Counted from the stretch's first letter, positions 17,690 through 27,002 are shown. The stretch: DNA of 64,000 bases from Bacillus sp. 123MFChir2 (GCF_000383235.1 NZ_KB910926.1:86480-150479); one strand, 5' to 3'. Numbers and translations are program-made. Notes: generated by a model not told the origin, from the letters alone.

Positions 17690-18199
17690 ATGACAGAGAA
17701 AAAGAAACAAATCGGTTTTAATATTATTAAAAATGACTCTACAGATGGACACGGCGGCTTTGGGGTCGGCGCATTAAGTCTTGAAAATATTTCTCCTGTT
17801 ATTATTGATGTAACGGAAGGAACGGCAGTTGTGGACGTTGGAGCTATGCATGCCCGCAGTGCTGTTGAAAAAGGAATTAAATTTTTAATCAATAAAGAAG
17901 AAGTACCAAATGCAAAACCATACTGGCTCGTTTGGGTAACAATTGAGCGCACAACAAAAGGCGCATATTATGCAGGTGTAACTGCATGTGAAATGACAGT
18001 AGACCGTGAAATTCGCCGCGGCTATAAATCACTTCCTGAACATGTAAATAAAATGGATAAATCATTAAAGCGTCACATTATGGTTGATCATATGGATGAA
18101 CCTTCTAAAAAAGTGCTCGGAACATTCTTGAAAGAGCATAATGAGGAGCTATGGAATTCCTCTAGTGAGAAATTACGTAGTGAATTGTTAGGAGAATGA
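17690..18199 (+). CDS. ywhD: YwhD family protein
   Basis: A 169-aa soluble protein of the YwhD family, function unknown. GFNIIKNDSTDGHGGFGVG near residue 9 and the C-terminal Lys/Glu-rich helices fit the family. An internal ATG with AAGGGG 10 nt upstream is chosen; a longer frame into ywhC has no such site. The gene is cotranscribed with ywhC and ends in a strong terminator. Confidence 0.88.
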   Translation: MTEKKKQIGFNIIKNDSTDGHGGFGVGALSLENISPVIIDVTEGTAVVDVGAMHARSAVEKGIKFLINKEEVPNAKPYWLVWVTIERTTKGAYYAGVTACEMTVDREIRRGYKSLPEHVNKMDKSLKRHIMVDHMDEPSKKVLGTFLKEHNEELWNSSSEKLRSELLGE

Positions 18200-18203
18200 T
18201 AGG

Positions 18204-18235
18204 AACCCCTTTCTTGTTGAAAGGGGTTTTGTTTG
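18204..18235 (+). terminator. ywhC-ywhD terminator
   Basis: AACCCCTTTC, 5-nt loop, GAAAGGGGTTTTGTTTG. Confidence 0.85.
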
Positions 18236-18333
18236 TTTGAAAACATGTTTTCCATTGAATGTTGCAGGAAAATGCTGATATTTGTCAGAAATATGTATGT
18301 AAATGGAAGATCAAGAGGTTAGAAGGGGGAAAT

Positions 18334-18879
18334 ATGAGAATGCGCGGGGAGTCTATTTTTATAAAAAGTTTAGAAGAATGTGATGCAGAAGCTATGATGC
18401 ATTTGGAGTCGAAAAATCGAGATTTTTTTCAACTGTATACAGCATTACGAGAAGATAATTTTTATACGCTAGAGGGTCAGAAGGAGCGTATTAGAAAAGG
18501 GAATGAAAAGCAAGAGCTTGATGAGCAGTATTCATTTGGCATTTATCTAAATGAAACAGAAGAATTAATTGGGTCTGTTACATTGTCTGAAGTACTAAGA
18601 GGTCCTTTGCAAGGCTGTTTCATTGGATATACCTTAGACAAACACCATAATGGGAAAGGATATATGACGGAAGCTGTTAAGCTAGTTGTGTCTTACGCGT
18701 TTGATGAACTAAAACTCCATCGGATTGAAGCGGGCGTTATGCCGCATAATATTGGGTCCATAAAAGTTTTAGAGAAATCAGGGTTTCATAAAGAGGGAAT
18801 TGCAAGGAAAAATGTAAAGATAAATGGAAAATGGGAAGACCATCAAGTATTAGCGATTGTAAATGATGAGGATGAATAA
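18334..18879 (+). CDS. GNAT-family N-acetyltransferase (RimJ/RimL type)
   Basis: A 181-aa acetyl-CoA-dependent acetyltransferase of the ribosomal-protein-alanine acetyltransferase group. The fold is seen in GSVTLSEVLRGPLQGCFIGY, the acetyl-CoA loop region HHNGKGYMTEAVKLV (about 107-121) and HRIEAGVMPHNIGSIKVLEKSGF. The target is unknown. AGAAGGGGGAA lies just before the chosen ATG. It is not part of the ywhC-ywhD-pbpG order of B. subtilis, so it looks like an insertion. Confidence 0.85.
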   Translation: MRMRGESIFIKSLEECDAEAMMHLESKNRDFFQLYTALREDNFYTLEGQKERIRKGNEKQELDEQYSFGIYLNETEELIGSVTLSEVLRGPLQGCFIGYTLDKHHNGKGYMTEAVKLVVSYAFDELKLHRIEAGVMPHNIGSIKVLEKSGFHKEGIARKNVKINGKWEDHQVLAIVNDEDE

Positions 18880-18908
18880 GGGAGTGGTAGGATACGCGCC
18901 CTTATTCA
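18874..18908. terminator. Hairpin between the acetyltransferase gene and pbpG
   Basis: GAATAAGGG ... CCCTTATTC pairs around a 16-nt centre between two convergent genes. Confidence 0.55.
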
Positions 18909-18919
18909 TTCAATTTTCG

Positions 18920-20989
18920 TTACCACGGAAAATACTTCTTCCACCAGCCTTGTTTATTCTTGTTCTTTTCTTTTAGCACTGCCTCGAATTCATCTTTCTC
19001 ATCAATATGATCCATGCAGTACTCAGTTGGTTCGGTCCCTTTTACAAAATACATTTTGACAGAAACGGGGCACCCTTTCGTGGCGATTTTCCCGTTTTGG
19101 GGGTTAATGGTTAACGCGACTACATTGGCTGGTTTTTTAAAGTCTTGTTTTGGTTTTTTTTCTAATCCTTGCTCCATAATCGTAGCCCACATATTTTTTG
19201 CATAGACTTGCTCAGCTGGATTAGAGATTGTCTTTTGTTTATCGTAGCCGACCCAAACGCCTGTTACGAGCTCTGGTGTAAAGCCGATCATCCAGCTATC
19301 TGTCTCGGTCGAACCGGATTTTCCAGCGTACGTGCGTGATAATTTTGGAACCAGATTTTGCCCAGTAACGGAGGTGTAGCTACTTAGCTTTTTATTAAAC
19401 ATGCCCGTCATCATTTCTTCCATTACAAAGGCATTGTTCTCATCAAGAATTTGTTTATTTTCTAAATGAGCATCATACAAAATGTTGCCGTCATGATCGA
19501 CCACGCGCCGAATAAATGTTGGCTTTACTTGTTTACCGCCGTTAGCAAGCATGCCATAAGCGTTTACCATTTCAAGAGGCTTTACAGGGGATGTTCCAAG
19601 AGCAAGCGATGGGACATCTTTTAATGAACTTGTAATTCCAAATTGCTTCGCTGTTTTTACGAGTGATTCTTCCCCTAAGAAAAGATGCGTTTTTACAGCA
19701 TATACATTGTCGGAAACGGCTAGTGCTTGCATCATTGTAATGAAGTCATCGGCGTAATAGTTTTTATAATTAGTCGGATTATATTTTGAAACACCGTCAC
19801 CTAAAGTGAACACGGTATATTCACTTTTTAAGCGGGTTGCTGGTGTAAAGCCTTGCTCAAGAGCGGCGTAATATAAAAAGGGTTTAAATGTCGAACCTGG
19901 TTGCCTATATGCTTGTGTCGCTCGGTTGAATTGGCTTTTTTTATAATCACGTCCACCGACAAGGGACATGACTTCGCCCGTTTTTGGATTCATCGATACA
20001 ATAGCCGTTTCTATCTCTGTTGTACTTGGAATGGTTTCGTTTACTGTACGTTCGGCAATTTGTTGTAACTTTGGATCTAGCGTTGTGTATACGCGCAGGC
20101 CGCCGCGTGCTACCGTTTGCTCATCGAGACCAGCATCATTGATGAGAGAGGTTTGCACGGCATCTTGAAAATAAGGTGCAACTTCTGCAACTTCTTCTTT
20201 TTCAAGCGGAGCGAAGCTGAGTAGTTCTTGTTTTGCCACTGCTGCCTCTTTCTTTGTGATATATCCTTGCTCTACCATTTCATTTAAAATGATAGTTTGT
20301 CTTTCTTTTGCCCTGCTTTTATGCAAATAGGGGGAATACAAACTTGGTCCTTTTGGAATACCTGCAAGCATACTTGCTTCTGCTAAGTTTAAATCTTTCG
20401 CGTTTTTATTAAAGTAAAGACGTGCCGCTGCCTCGATTCCATAGGCGCCGTGCCCGTAATAAATCGTGTTTAAATACCCTTGTAAAATATCGTTTTTATT
20501 GTAATTCACTTCTAGGCGAACGGTGTACATTGCTTCTAGCAGCTTTCGCTTCCATGTTTTATCGTGATCCAAATATAAATTACGCGCATATTGCTGCGTA
20601 ATTGTACTTGCGCCCTGTACTTTTTCCATCGCTTTAATGTCGGCAATCACTGCCCCGCCTATGCGCTTTAAATCAAAGCCATGATGTTTATAAAAGCGCT
20701 GATCTTCAATAGAAAGTGTTGCCTCTCTTACGTAAGGTGAAATATGATCGAGTGATACGTTATAACGTTTCTGCGCCCCGTGACTTTGCCCCATAACTGA
20801 GTCGTCATTTGCATAAAAGATAGTTGTTTGTGGAACTGCAACAGGTGGTGGTCCTAAAATTTTCGCAACGAGTAACAAAATGAAAATAGTGAAAACAAAG
20901 AAAAGGACACCTGATAGTAGTGCAGTAAGGAAAAAGCGCATATATTTCGCATGTTTTTCATTTGCAGTAAGTTCCATTTCTTTTGTCAC
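18920..20989 (-). CDS. pbpG: Class A penicillin-binding protein (PbpG / PBP2d)
   Basis: Bifunctional peptidoglycan synthase. One TM segment at about residues 20-45 is followed by a GT51 glycosyltransferase domain with the catalytic Glu95 in IEDQRFYKHHG and the conserved GASTITQQ at 127-134. The transpeptidase domain has S366-T-F-K369, S426-D-N428 and K557-S-G-S-T. Length 689 aa equals B. subtilis PBP2d (690 aa), which acts in spore germ-cell-wall synthesis. The ywhB-ywhC-ywhD-pbpG order supports orthology. The SD is weak and no sigma-F/G promoter was assigned. Confidence 0.93.
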   Translation of the reverse strand: MTKEMELTANEKHAKYMRFFLTALLSGVLFFVFTIFILLLVAKILGPPPVAVPQTTIFYANDDSVMGQSHGAQKRYNVSLDHISPYVREATLSIEDQRFYKHHGFDLKRIGGAVIADIKAMEKVQGASTITQQYARNLYLDHDKTWKRKLLEAMYTVRLEVNYNKNDILQGYLNTIYYGHGAYGIEAAARLYFNKNAKDLNLAEASMLAGIPKGPSLYSPYLHKSRAKERQTIILNEMVEQGYITKKEAAVAKQELLSFAPLEKEEVAEVAPYFQDAVQTSLINDAGLDEQTVARGGLRVYTTLDPKLQQIAERTVNETIPSTTEIETAIVSMNPKTGEVMSLVGGRDYKKSQFNRATQAYRQPGSTFKPFLYYAALEQGFTPATRLKSEYTVFTLGDGVSKYNPTNYKNYYADDFITMMQALAVSDNVYAVKTHLFLGEESLVKTAKQFGITSSLKDVPSLALGTSPVKPLEMVNAYGMLANGGKQVKPTFIRRVVDHDGNILYDAHLENKQILDENNAFVMEEMMTGMFNKKLSSYTSVTGQNLVPKLSRTYAGKSGSTETDSWMIGFTPELVTGVWVGYDKQKTISNPAEQVYAKNMWATIMEQGLEKKPKQDFKKPANVVALTINPQNGKIATKGCPVSVKMYFVKGTEPTEYCMDHIDEKDEFEAVLKEKNKNKQGWWKKYFPW

Positions 20990-21040
20990 CCCTCATAGCA
21001 TACTTTTACTAGTATTGAGGTTTTTGGTTGTTTTTAAACT

Positions 21041-21170
21041 ATATAAATCCATTTTGATTTTTTGAAATATAAGTCGCTGCTATGCAGAACAAAACATGCC
21101 CGCTACTTGTTTTCTCTTTTTATTTTAAACTTGCAAGTGCATGATCGATCCTATGTCTGGTCAAATGTTC
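21041..21170 (-). repeat. bcr1-like repeat, copy 4 (decayed, truncated)
   Basis: Keeps the right-end block (AAATCCATTTTGATTTTTTGAAATATAAGTCGCTGCTATGCAG) and TTTTAAACTTGCA, then loses similarity after about 21170. The rest of this gap between pbpG and the methyltransferase gene shows no gene. Confidence 0.7.
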
Positions 21171-21329
21171 TTGCGTCGATTTTTTCATTTTTATTTATAG
21201 GGATTTCGCCACATGCTCACCAAGCTAAGAATTTAGGAATACCCCCAAACGATAATTCTGTACAAATTGCCACTGTATCTAAACTGATCGTTTTTGTTAC
21301 TGTAAAATCATTGGTCTTCCCTTACTTTT

Positions 21330-22283
21330 CTATTCACAAACAAGAATTTGCCGAGAAAAGGTTCCTTTTCTTGTTACGCAGCGGTCTGTAATTTCAAATC
21401 CAATTTCTTCGATCATGTGATCCATTGTTTCACTTGTTACAACTACTACTTTTTTTGCAATACGGCGCGCATGTTTTAAAATCGAGAATTGATCTTCTGG
21501 TGTTGCGCACGTAAATAGATTGTACGGCATATCGATAATTGCTACATCGTAGTTTGTCTGAATGTCTTTGATAGGTCCTACCGTTACGTCTCCTTCAAAA
21601 CCAAAATGCGCGATGTTTTCTCTTGATCCGATTACGACAAGCGGGTTAATATCACGGCCAACGATGTCAATGCCCATAGAGAGTGCTTCTACCACTACCG
21701 TTCCAATACCACAGCATGGATCGATTGCCTTGACTCCATCAGGATTTGGCACAGCGATATTCGCAACAGCTCTCGCTACACGTGTGCTTAGTGACGTAGA
21801 ATAGCTGCGTGGTTTTTTCACGTGATGGAACCAAACAGCCTCGCTTTCCTTATATGTTCCGAAGTACCAACGTCCGCCAATGATTACAATGCCAAATACA
21901 CGCTCTGGATGATGCACATCGGCTTCACCTTCAATATGCATGCCGATATCTCGCTCAATGAGGCGGCGTTCTCCGTATTCTATTTTTTTCGATTTATCAA
22001 GATCATTAATTTTAACGAAGATGACTTTGAACGTGGATCCAGACAAATCAATCTGTTCGACCTGCTTCAAAATATCTGGCAGTTCATCTCCTTCATACAT
22101 TACGTCAATCCGTTCTTTAATAAACGGGCTTCGGCTCGGATCGATTTTGATTGTGCTTTTTAATATATTAGAGTGCGATTCCGTTCCAAAGAGTGAGCGC
22201 ATCTCCATATAACATAAAGAACGTTCCTCTTCGCGAAATGCATACGTATATATATACGCTGGTGTTTGGCTATGATTATCCAA
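21330..22283 (-). CDS. TRM11/TRM-G10-type SAM-dependent RNA methyltransferase
   Basis: Predicted tRNA (guanine-N2)-methyltransferase-like enzyme, 317 aa. The N-terminal ~150 residues form a THUMP-like region. The C-terminal Rossmann part has the SAM motif DPCCGIGTV (about residues 188-196), the acidic GRDINP (about 208-213), and D-M-P-Y-N in place of the more usual N/D-P-P-Y at the active site. The start is TTG, supported by AAGGATGGGA upstream and the lack of an ATG. The RNA target is inference. It lies in a block inserted between pbpG and speE relative to B. subtilis. Confidence 0.8.
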   Translation of the reverse strand: MDNHSQTPAYIYTYAFREEERSLCYMEMRSLFGTESHSNILKSTIKIDPSRSPFIKERIDVMYEGDELPDILKQVEQIDLSGSTFKVIFVKINDLDKSKKIEYGERRLIERDIGMHIEGEADVHHPERVFGIVIIGGRWYFGTYKESEAVWFHHVKKPRSYSTSLSTRVARAVANIAVPNPDGVKAIDPCCGIGTVVVEALSMGIDIVGRDINPLVVIGSRENIAHFGFEGDVTVGPIKDIQTNYDVAIIDMPYNLFTCATPEDQFSILKHARRIAKKVVVVTSETMDHMIEEIGFEITDRCVTRKGTFSRQILVCE

Positions 22284-22590
22284 TCTATTCCCATCCTTTA
22301 TCGTATCAAATTGTTAATGATATCCGTATCATTGTGCAACGTAACGTTGCAATAAAGTTTGATTAAAAAATGTATTTTAACCCTTATTTAAAAGCAAATA
22401 TAAAAACTTCATTTTGAAAAAAGATTGACCAAAATGGAGTTTCTCTTTTTAACTAAGTATGAAATTTTTATAAAAAAGTTTGATTATTTTAATACTCCTT
22501 ATTCCACTAACGCACCTGTTTATGGAAATGGAATGTTTTGTTTTAAATTATCGAACCCTATTTTAAAACCACATTTAGGGCTATCTAATT
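22284..22590. other. AT-rich intergenic region without recognised feature
   Basis: About 300 bp, very AT-rich, with no reading frame, repeat copy or convincing terminator seen on either strand. It separates two minus-strand genes. Confidence 0.6.
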
Positions 22591-23100
22591 TTAGTTAGAG
22601 TATAGCTTTAATAGTTCTTGTATTGGTAAACTATTTGTATTGTTCATCCCAACAAAATATTCTAATTGCCATTTCTGTGTTTCGATAGCTTGTTTGCTAG
22701 TGGGATTTTCCCAACTAGGGTAAACTCTAATTGCCATTTTTCCTTTTGTAGTGGCTGTTTTAAGGATATTTTGTTTTACAAGTACTTCTTTTGGAAAAAC
22801 GAATTGTCCAAAATTATTATTTCTAGTAAAAGTATTGATAACCAATAAATCAGTAGCTTTTTCATATGAAAAGGCTTGGTTTTTATTATCCCCATCTTTT
22901 TCCCAAAAGGCAACAAACTGTCCTATCTTGGTAGGTGTTATTTTTGCAACTCTAAATCTAATCGTTTTTGAATTTAGCTGAAATATACCAGCTCCATAAT
23001 CTGAATTTTGAGCTTCTTCTCGGACAGCTTTTATGGTTAAGTGATTGGGTTCATAAAACATTTTATTTATATATGTTAACGCATTATAAAATTCATTCAC
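22591..23100 (-). CDS. MepB-family protein
   Basis: A 169-aa soluble protein of the MepB family, named after the third gene of the staphylococcal mepRAB multidrug operon; its biochemical role is unknown. Typical segments are YGAGIFQLNSKTIRFRVAKITPTKIGQFVAFW and FGQFVFPKEVLVKQNIL. GTG is chosen as start (VNEFYNALTY) because AGGGGATG lies 8 nt upstream; a longer frame begins with a short unrelated extension. No efflux pump or MarR gene is adjacent. Surroundings are more AT-rich than average, in line with acquired DNA. Confidence 0.75.
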   Translation of the reverse strand: MNEFYNALTYINKMFYEPNHLTIKAVREEAQNSDYGAGIFQLNSKTIRFRVAKITPTKIGQFVAFWEKDGDNKNQAFSYEKATDLLVINTFTRNNNFGQFVFPKEVLVKQNILKTATTKGKMAIRVYPSWENPTSKQAIETQKWQLEYFVGMNNTNSLPIQELLKLYSN

Positions 23101-23414
23101 TGCTTTGCATCCCCTATTTTTTATACTACTAATTCCAACGCCGTTCAAATCAATACTATCTTAATTTGAACGCAATGCCCAAATAAAGCTATTGAACTAA
23201 CCGTTTGTGGAAGAAGGAAAACTGAAGTAATAACATTTAGGTTCGACTTTTTTATAAACGGTATAACTTTTTTCAAAACATGGGAATCTTTTTTAAAATT
23301 GACAGGTGCAAAGAAATTAAGAAAGAATGCTTAGAATGCCATTTATATAGGCAACTCATTAGTATTTTACTCTGTTCATCGACGATGTTCAAAATGCGTC
23401 AGTTACTCTTAGAT
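23101..23414. other. Intergenic region without recognised feature
   Basis: About 310 bp of AT-rich sequence. Short frames here have no ribosome binding site and no familiar motif, so none is called. Confidence 0.5.
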
Positions 23415-23451
23415 AAGAAAAAGAAAGAGCTTCTTAGTAAGAAAGAAGCTC
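23415..23451 (-). terminator. Terminator of the glycerophosphodiesterase gene
   Basis: Minus strand reads GAGCTTCTT, 7-nt loop, AAGAAGCTC, then TTTCTTTTTCTT. It overlaps the end of the gene. Confidence 0.8.
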
Positions 23452-24162
23452 AAAGGCACGTGTTGGCCAGTCCGTAATGATGACATCAACGCCGTAATCT
23501 ATCATCTTTCGTAAGTCTTCGTATTCATTAATTGTATATGGACGGAATATGAATCCTTGTTGCTGAGCTGTTTGTACAAACTCTTTTGTGAGTAATTCAA
23601 AGTTTGGGTGAAGGCCAGTAGCCTGTCTTTTCTTTGCTTCAGCAATCGGATCTGCGAGCGGTTCATCGTATAAAATGGCACGGGGAATCTCTGGTGCTAA
23701 AGTTGTGAGCAGCGCAACTGATTCATGGTTAAACGAAGAAAATACAATTCGATTAGAAAGATGAAATTCGCGAACAAGAGCTACAGCTTTTTCTTCTATA
23801 CCAGGATAACGAATAACGTCTGTTTTTAATTCAATATTTAATTCTAGCGTTGTTGTAGAAAGCCAAATAAGCACTTCACGGAGTGTTGGAATTTTCGCTT
23901 CATGAAAAGAAGAATCCTTATAACTACCAGCATCGAGTGCTTGTAATTGCACGGTGGTTTGTTCACAGACAAGTCCTGCTCCATTTGTTGTTCGGTCCAC
24001 AGTTTCATCGTGAATCACAACAAGTTCACCATCTTTTGATACGTGTATATCAAGCTCAATACCGTGCGCACCAACGCGCTCTGCTTCTTGAAAAGCAATC
24101 ATTGTATTCTCAGGGTGTGTACTTCTCACACCGCGATGCGCAAAAATAAGTGGTTGTTTCAT
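23434..24162 (-). CDS. Glycerophosphodiester phosphodiesterase (UgpQ type)
   Basis: Hydrolyses glycerophosphodiesters to sn-glycerol-3-phosphate and an alcohol. The GDPD signature is at the N-terminus: FAHRGVRSTHPENTMIAF (His9, Arg10, Glu17) and GIELDIHVSKDGELVVIHDE with the metal ligands Glu-x-Asp near residues 36-38 and the catalytic His near 51. The 242-aa protein has no signal peptide, so it is the cytosolic form. AAGGAGAG precedes the ATG. Single gene with its own terminator, divergent from the MerR gene. Confidence 0.92.
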   Translation of the reverse strand: MKQPLIFAHRGVRSTHPENTMIAFQEAERVGAHGIELDIHVSKDGELVVIHDETVDRTTNGAGLVCEQTTVQLQALDAGSYKDSSFHEAKIPTLREVLIWLSTTTLELNIELKTDVIRYPGIEEKAVALVREFHLSNRIVFSSFNHESVALLTTLAPEIPRAILYDEPLADPIAEAKKRQATGLHPNFELLTKEFVQTAQQQGFIFRPYTINEYEDLRKMIDYGVDVIITDWPTRAFELLSY

Positions 24163-24260
24163 ATGTAATAGGCTCTCCTTCTCGTTTGTTTTAATTCAAT
24201 TATCAAACTGTGCAATTTAAAAGGCAACCTTTGTGGGGAAATTTTAAAAAGGTGTAATAG

Positions 24261-24289
24261 TTGCATAAGGGTTAACGTTAACGTAAAAT
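24261..24289 (+). promoter_or_regulatory. Promoter with MerR-type operator in the spacer
   Basis: -35 TTGCAT (24261-24266) and -10 TAAAAT (24284-24289) flank the perfect palindrome GTTAACGTTAAC (24271-24282). MerR-family regulators bind such dyads between -35 and -10, so the pair downstream is probably autoregulated. The spacer is 17 bp rather than the 19-20 bp common for MerR promoters. Confidence 0.65.
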
Positions 24290-24314
24290 GTAATGATGTT
24301 AAGGGGGAATGGAC

Positions 24315-24716
24315 GTGTATAAAATTGAGGAAGTTACAAAACAAACTGGTTTAACAAAACGGACTCTTCGTTATTATGAGGAAATTGGTTTAATTCATCC
24401 ACCAGAACGCAGCGAAGGAAATATTCGCCTATATACAGACGAAGATGTGGAGAGAATTAAAAAAATTGTAGAAGCGAAAGAAGTATTAGGGATTACGCTT
24501 CAAGAAATGCAGTATTTCTTATCCCTTAAAGAACGTATGGAGCAAAGAAGAAATAGCGATAACCCGCGAGACCGAGAAGTCATTCAAGAAATAGCCAATA
24601 TGCTGACCAATCAAATTGAGACGCTAGACAAGAAAATGTTACAAATGAAGCGTGTGAAAGAAGAATTAGAAGATAGCTTGGAAAGAGCAACGAAGTTTTT
24701 AGAAAGAGGAGAATGA
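24315..24716 (+). CDS. MerR-family transcriptional regulator (YfmP-like)
   Basis: One-component regulator with a winged helix at the N-terminus (YKIEEVTKQTGLTKRTLRYYEEIGLI, residues 2-27) and a long C-terminal coiled coil (about 75-130) for dimerisation. No effector-binding domain is fused, and no cysteine pattern for metal or redox sensing is seen. GTG is preferred as start: AAGGGGG ends 7 nt before it but only 1 nt before the upstream ATG at 24309. The gene is followed directly by an MFS pump, the same pair as yfmP-yfmO of B. subtilis. Confidence 0.85.
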   Translation: MYKIEEVTKQTGLTKRTLRYYEEIGLIHPPERSEGNIRLYTDEDVERIKKIVEAKEVLGITLQEMQYFLSLKERMEQRRNSDNPRDREVIQEIANMLTNQIETLDKKMLQMKRVKEELEDSLERATKFLERGE

Positions 24717-24721
24717 TTTAT

Positions 24722-25873
24722 ATGGAGAGTAAACAACGGATGGGAAGACTCATTACGGTAGTCGCTACGTTTCTTGCTTTTTCGGGCATTGGAGTAGTCG
24801 ATCCTATTTTGCCAATCATCGCAGAGAAAATTGGAGCAACGCATTGGCAAGTAGAAATGTTATTTACAGCTTATATTTTAACGATGGCCATCATGATGCT
24901 GCCAGCTGGGCTTCTTGCGGCACGGTTTGGTGATAAGCGTATGATGACAATCGGTCTTGCGATTGTAACAGTGTTTGCATGTATTTGTGGGTTATCACAA
25001 ACAATTGCACAGTTATCTATTTTTCGTGCTGGCTGGGGTTTAGGAAATGCAATGTTCTTTGCAACGGCGATGACATTATTAATTGCGCTGAGCAAAGAAG
25101 TGCATGAAGCAGTTGGATTGTATGAGGCCGCGATTGGTTTAGGTATGGCAGGAGGTCCGTTGTTAGGTGGTTTATTAGGTGGGTATTCTTGGCGTTATCC
25201 GTTTTTTGCGACAAGTGTTTTAATTGCTTTAGCATTTATTCTTGTTTTCTTTTTTGTAAAAGAACCAGAGCGCAAAGTGAAACGCCAATCAGCTGGATTG
25301 AAAGAATTACTTAATTTGGTGAAGTATAAACCTTTCATACAAGGTGCTATTTCCGGGATGTTATACTACTATGCTTTCTTTGTAGTTTTAGCGTATTCAC
25401 CGCTTATTTTACATTTATCTGCTATTCAGCTTGGATTCGTCTTTTGCGGATGGGGCCTTGCATTAGCGTATGGTTCTGCTAAACTTGCTCATCGATTAGA
25501 AGAGAACTATGAGCCAAAAATGTTACTGCGTTATAGTTTACTTGTGTTTGCTTGCTTTTTAGTTTTATTATTCTTCGTACATGTAATGTGGTTACAAATT
25601 GTACTTATTGTTTTATCAGGATTAGCGTCTGGTCTTAATAATGCGCTATTTACAAGTTACGTAATGGACATTTCACCTTATGAAAGATCTATCACATCAG
25701 GGGTATACAACTTTGTTCGTTGGTTAGGCGGAGCGATTGCACCCATTCTATCTGGAATTCTCGGCCACGTGATTTCACCGCAAAGTCCGTTTTTAGTCGG
25801 AGGAATTGTAGCGCTAGTTGGATGTGTGATGATTTATATACCAGTAAAAAATGAGAGCAAAACCCTTTCCTAG
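24722..25873 (+). CDS. MFS multidrug-type efflux transporter (YfmO-like)
   Basis: Major facilitator with 12 predicted helices, 383 aa. The N-terminus has GIGVVDPILPIIAEKIGA, the loop 2-3 motif appears as GLLAARFGDKRMM (near residue 65), and motif C appears as GLGMAGGPLLGGLLGG (about 140-155), typical of drug:H+ antiporters. Its substrate is unknown. The ATG lies 10 nt after GAGGAG; an ATG three codons earlier is too close. It forms an operon with the MerR gene (6 bp apart). Confidence 0.88.
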   Translation: MESKQRMGRLITVVATFLAFSGIGVVDPILPIIAEKIGATHWQVEMLFTAYILTMAIMMLPAGLLAARFGDKRMMTIGLAIVTVFACICGLSQTIAQLSIFRAGWGLGNAMFFATAMTLLIALSKEVHEAVGLYEAAIGLGMAGGPLLGGLLGGYSWRYPFFATSVLIALAFILVFFFVKEPERKVKRQSAGLKELLNLVKYKPFIQGAISGMLYYYAFFVVLAYSPLILHLSAIQLGFVFCGWGLALAYGSAKLAHRLEENYEPKMLLRYSLLVFACFLVLLFFVHVMWLQIVLIVLSGLASGLNNALFTSYVMDISPYERSITSGVYNFVRWLGGAIAPILSGILGHVISPQSPFLVGGIVALVGCVMIYIPVKNESKTLS

Positions 25874-25886
25874 GAAAGGGTTTTCT
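25859..25886 (+). terminator. yfmP-yfmO operon terminator
   Basis: AAAACCCTTTCC/GGAAAGGGTTTT, nearly perfect palindrome, overlapping the end of the MFS gene. Confidence 0.85.
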
Positions 25887-26057
25887 TACCGTTTTATACA
25901 TAATTGACTAAATATACGAACGAAAACAATTTGCTTCAAATATATTTACGGTATTTTTATATTTTTAACTATACTTTTTATATGTTTTGTTTTATTTTTG
26001 TTAGGGGACATTAATGGTGTCCACATTATAAATTGCAATGAAAGGCGTGATCGCACA

Positions 26058-26885
26058 ATGGAACTATGGTTCACAGAAAAACAAACAAAGCATTTTGGAA
26101 TTACAGCGCGTATTAACCGCACTTTACATACGGAGCAAACAGAATTTCAAAAGCTTGATATGGTTGAAACAGAAGAATTCGGTAACATGCTTATTTTAGA
26201 TGGCATGGTTATGACAACACAAAAGGATGAGTTCGTATATCACGAAATGGTAGCGCACGTACCATTATTTACACATCCAAACCCTGAAAACGTTTTAGTT
26301 GTTGGCGGTGGTGATGGTGGTGTTATTCGTGAAGTATTAAAACACCCAAGCGTGAAAAAAGCGACACTTGTTGAAATTGATGGAAAAGTAATCGAGTACT
26401 CTAAAAAGTACTTACCAGAAATTGCTGGTGAATTAGAAAACCCACGCGTAGATGTAAAAGTAGGCGATGGCTTTATGCACATTGCTGAAAGTGAAAACGA
26501 GTATGATGTAATTATGGTTGATTCTACAGAGCCAGTAGGCCCAGCTGTAAACTTATTTACAAAAGGATTCTATGCTGGAATTTCAAGAGCGTTAAAAGAA
26601 GACGGTATTTTCGTAGCACAAACGGACAACCCTTGGTTCACACCAGAGTTAATTTCAACTGTGTTTAAAGACGTAAAAGAAATCTTCCCAATTACGCGCT
26701 TATACACAGCGAACATTCCAACATACCCAAGTGGACTTTGGACATTCACAATCGGATCTAAAAAACATGATCCATTAGAAGTAAGTGAAGAGCGTTTCCA
26801 CGAAATCGAAACGAAATATTACACAAAAGAACTTCACAAAGCAGCGTTCGCATTGCCGAAGTTCGTTGGGGATTTAATTAAGTAA
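26058..26885 (+). CDS. speE: Spermidine synthase (polyamine aminopropyltransferase)
   Basis: Transfers the aminopropyl group of decarboxylated SAM to putrescine. The 275-aa product has the SAM-binding VVGGGDGG (residues 81-88), an acidic LVEIDGKV after strand 2, and the catalytic-loop DSTEPVGPA with Asp155. Start chosen by homology ([10 protein letters not shown]), with a weak AAAGGCG site. Together with speB it gives the agmatine-putrescine-spermidine route. The stop codon lies at the edge of a family C repeat. A second decarboxylase (speA, speD) is not in the window. Confidence 0.95.
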   Translation: MELWFTEKQTKHFGITARINRTLHTEQTEFQKLDMVETEEFGNMLILDGMVMTTQKDEFVYHEMVAHVPLFTHPNPENVLVVGGGDGGVIREVLKHPSVKKATLVEIDGKVIEYSKKYLPEIAGELENPRVDVKVGDGFMHIAESENEYDVIMVDSTEPVGPAVNLFTKGFYAGISRALKEDGIFVAQTDNPWFTPELISTVFKDVKEIFPITRLYTANIPTYPSGLWTFTIGSKKHDPLEVSEERFHEIETKYYTKELHKAAFALPKFVGDLIK

Positions 26886-27002
26886 GAAAAGCGGAAGCGG
26901 CTTGCTCAGAATCGCAGGACGTTGGAGCCCCCGACAGAGAGGTGCTTTTTACCTCGTCCGAGGGGGCGAAACGACCGGAGATTCTAGCCGCTGAAGCTAG
27001 AC
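26884..27002 (+). repeat. Family C repeat between speE and speB
   Basis: AAGAAAAGCGGAAGCGGCTTG ... GAATCGCAGGACGTTGGAGC ... GCTTTTTACCTCGTCCGAGGGGGC ... GATTCTAGCCGCTGAAGCTAGAC. It is the closest relative of the copy nested at 12.9 kb. A second, different family C unit follows without a gap. Confidence 0.85.

Noticed and set aside
23280-23477. 65-codon plus-strand reading frame before the glycerophosphodiesterase gene
   Set aside because: No ribosome binding site, no recognisable motif, and its 3' part is the terminator and end of the minus-strand gene.
24309-24314. ATG two codons before the chosen start of the MerR gene
   Set aside because: Only one base separates it from AAGGGGG, too close for initiation; GTG at 24315 has normal spacing.
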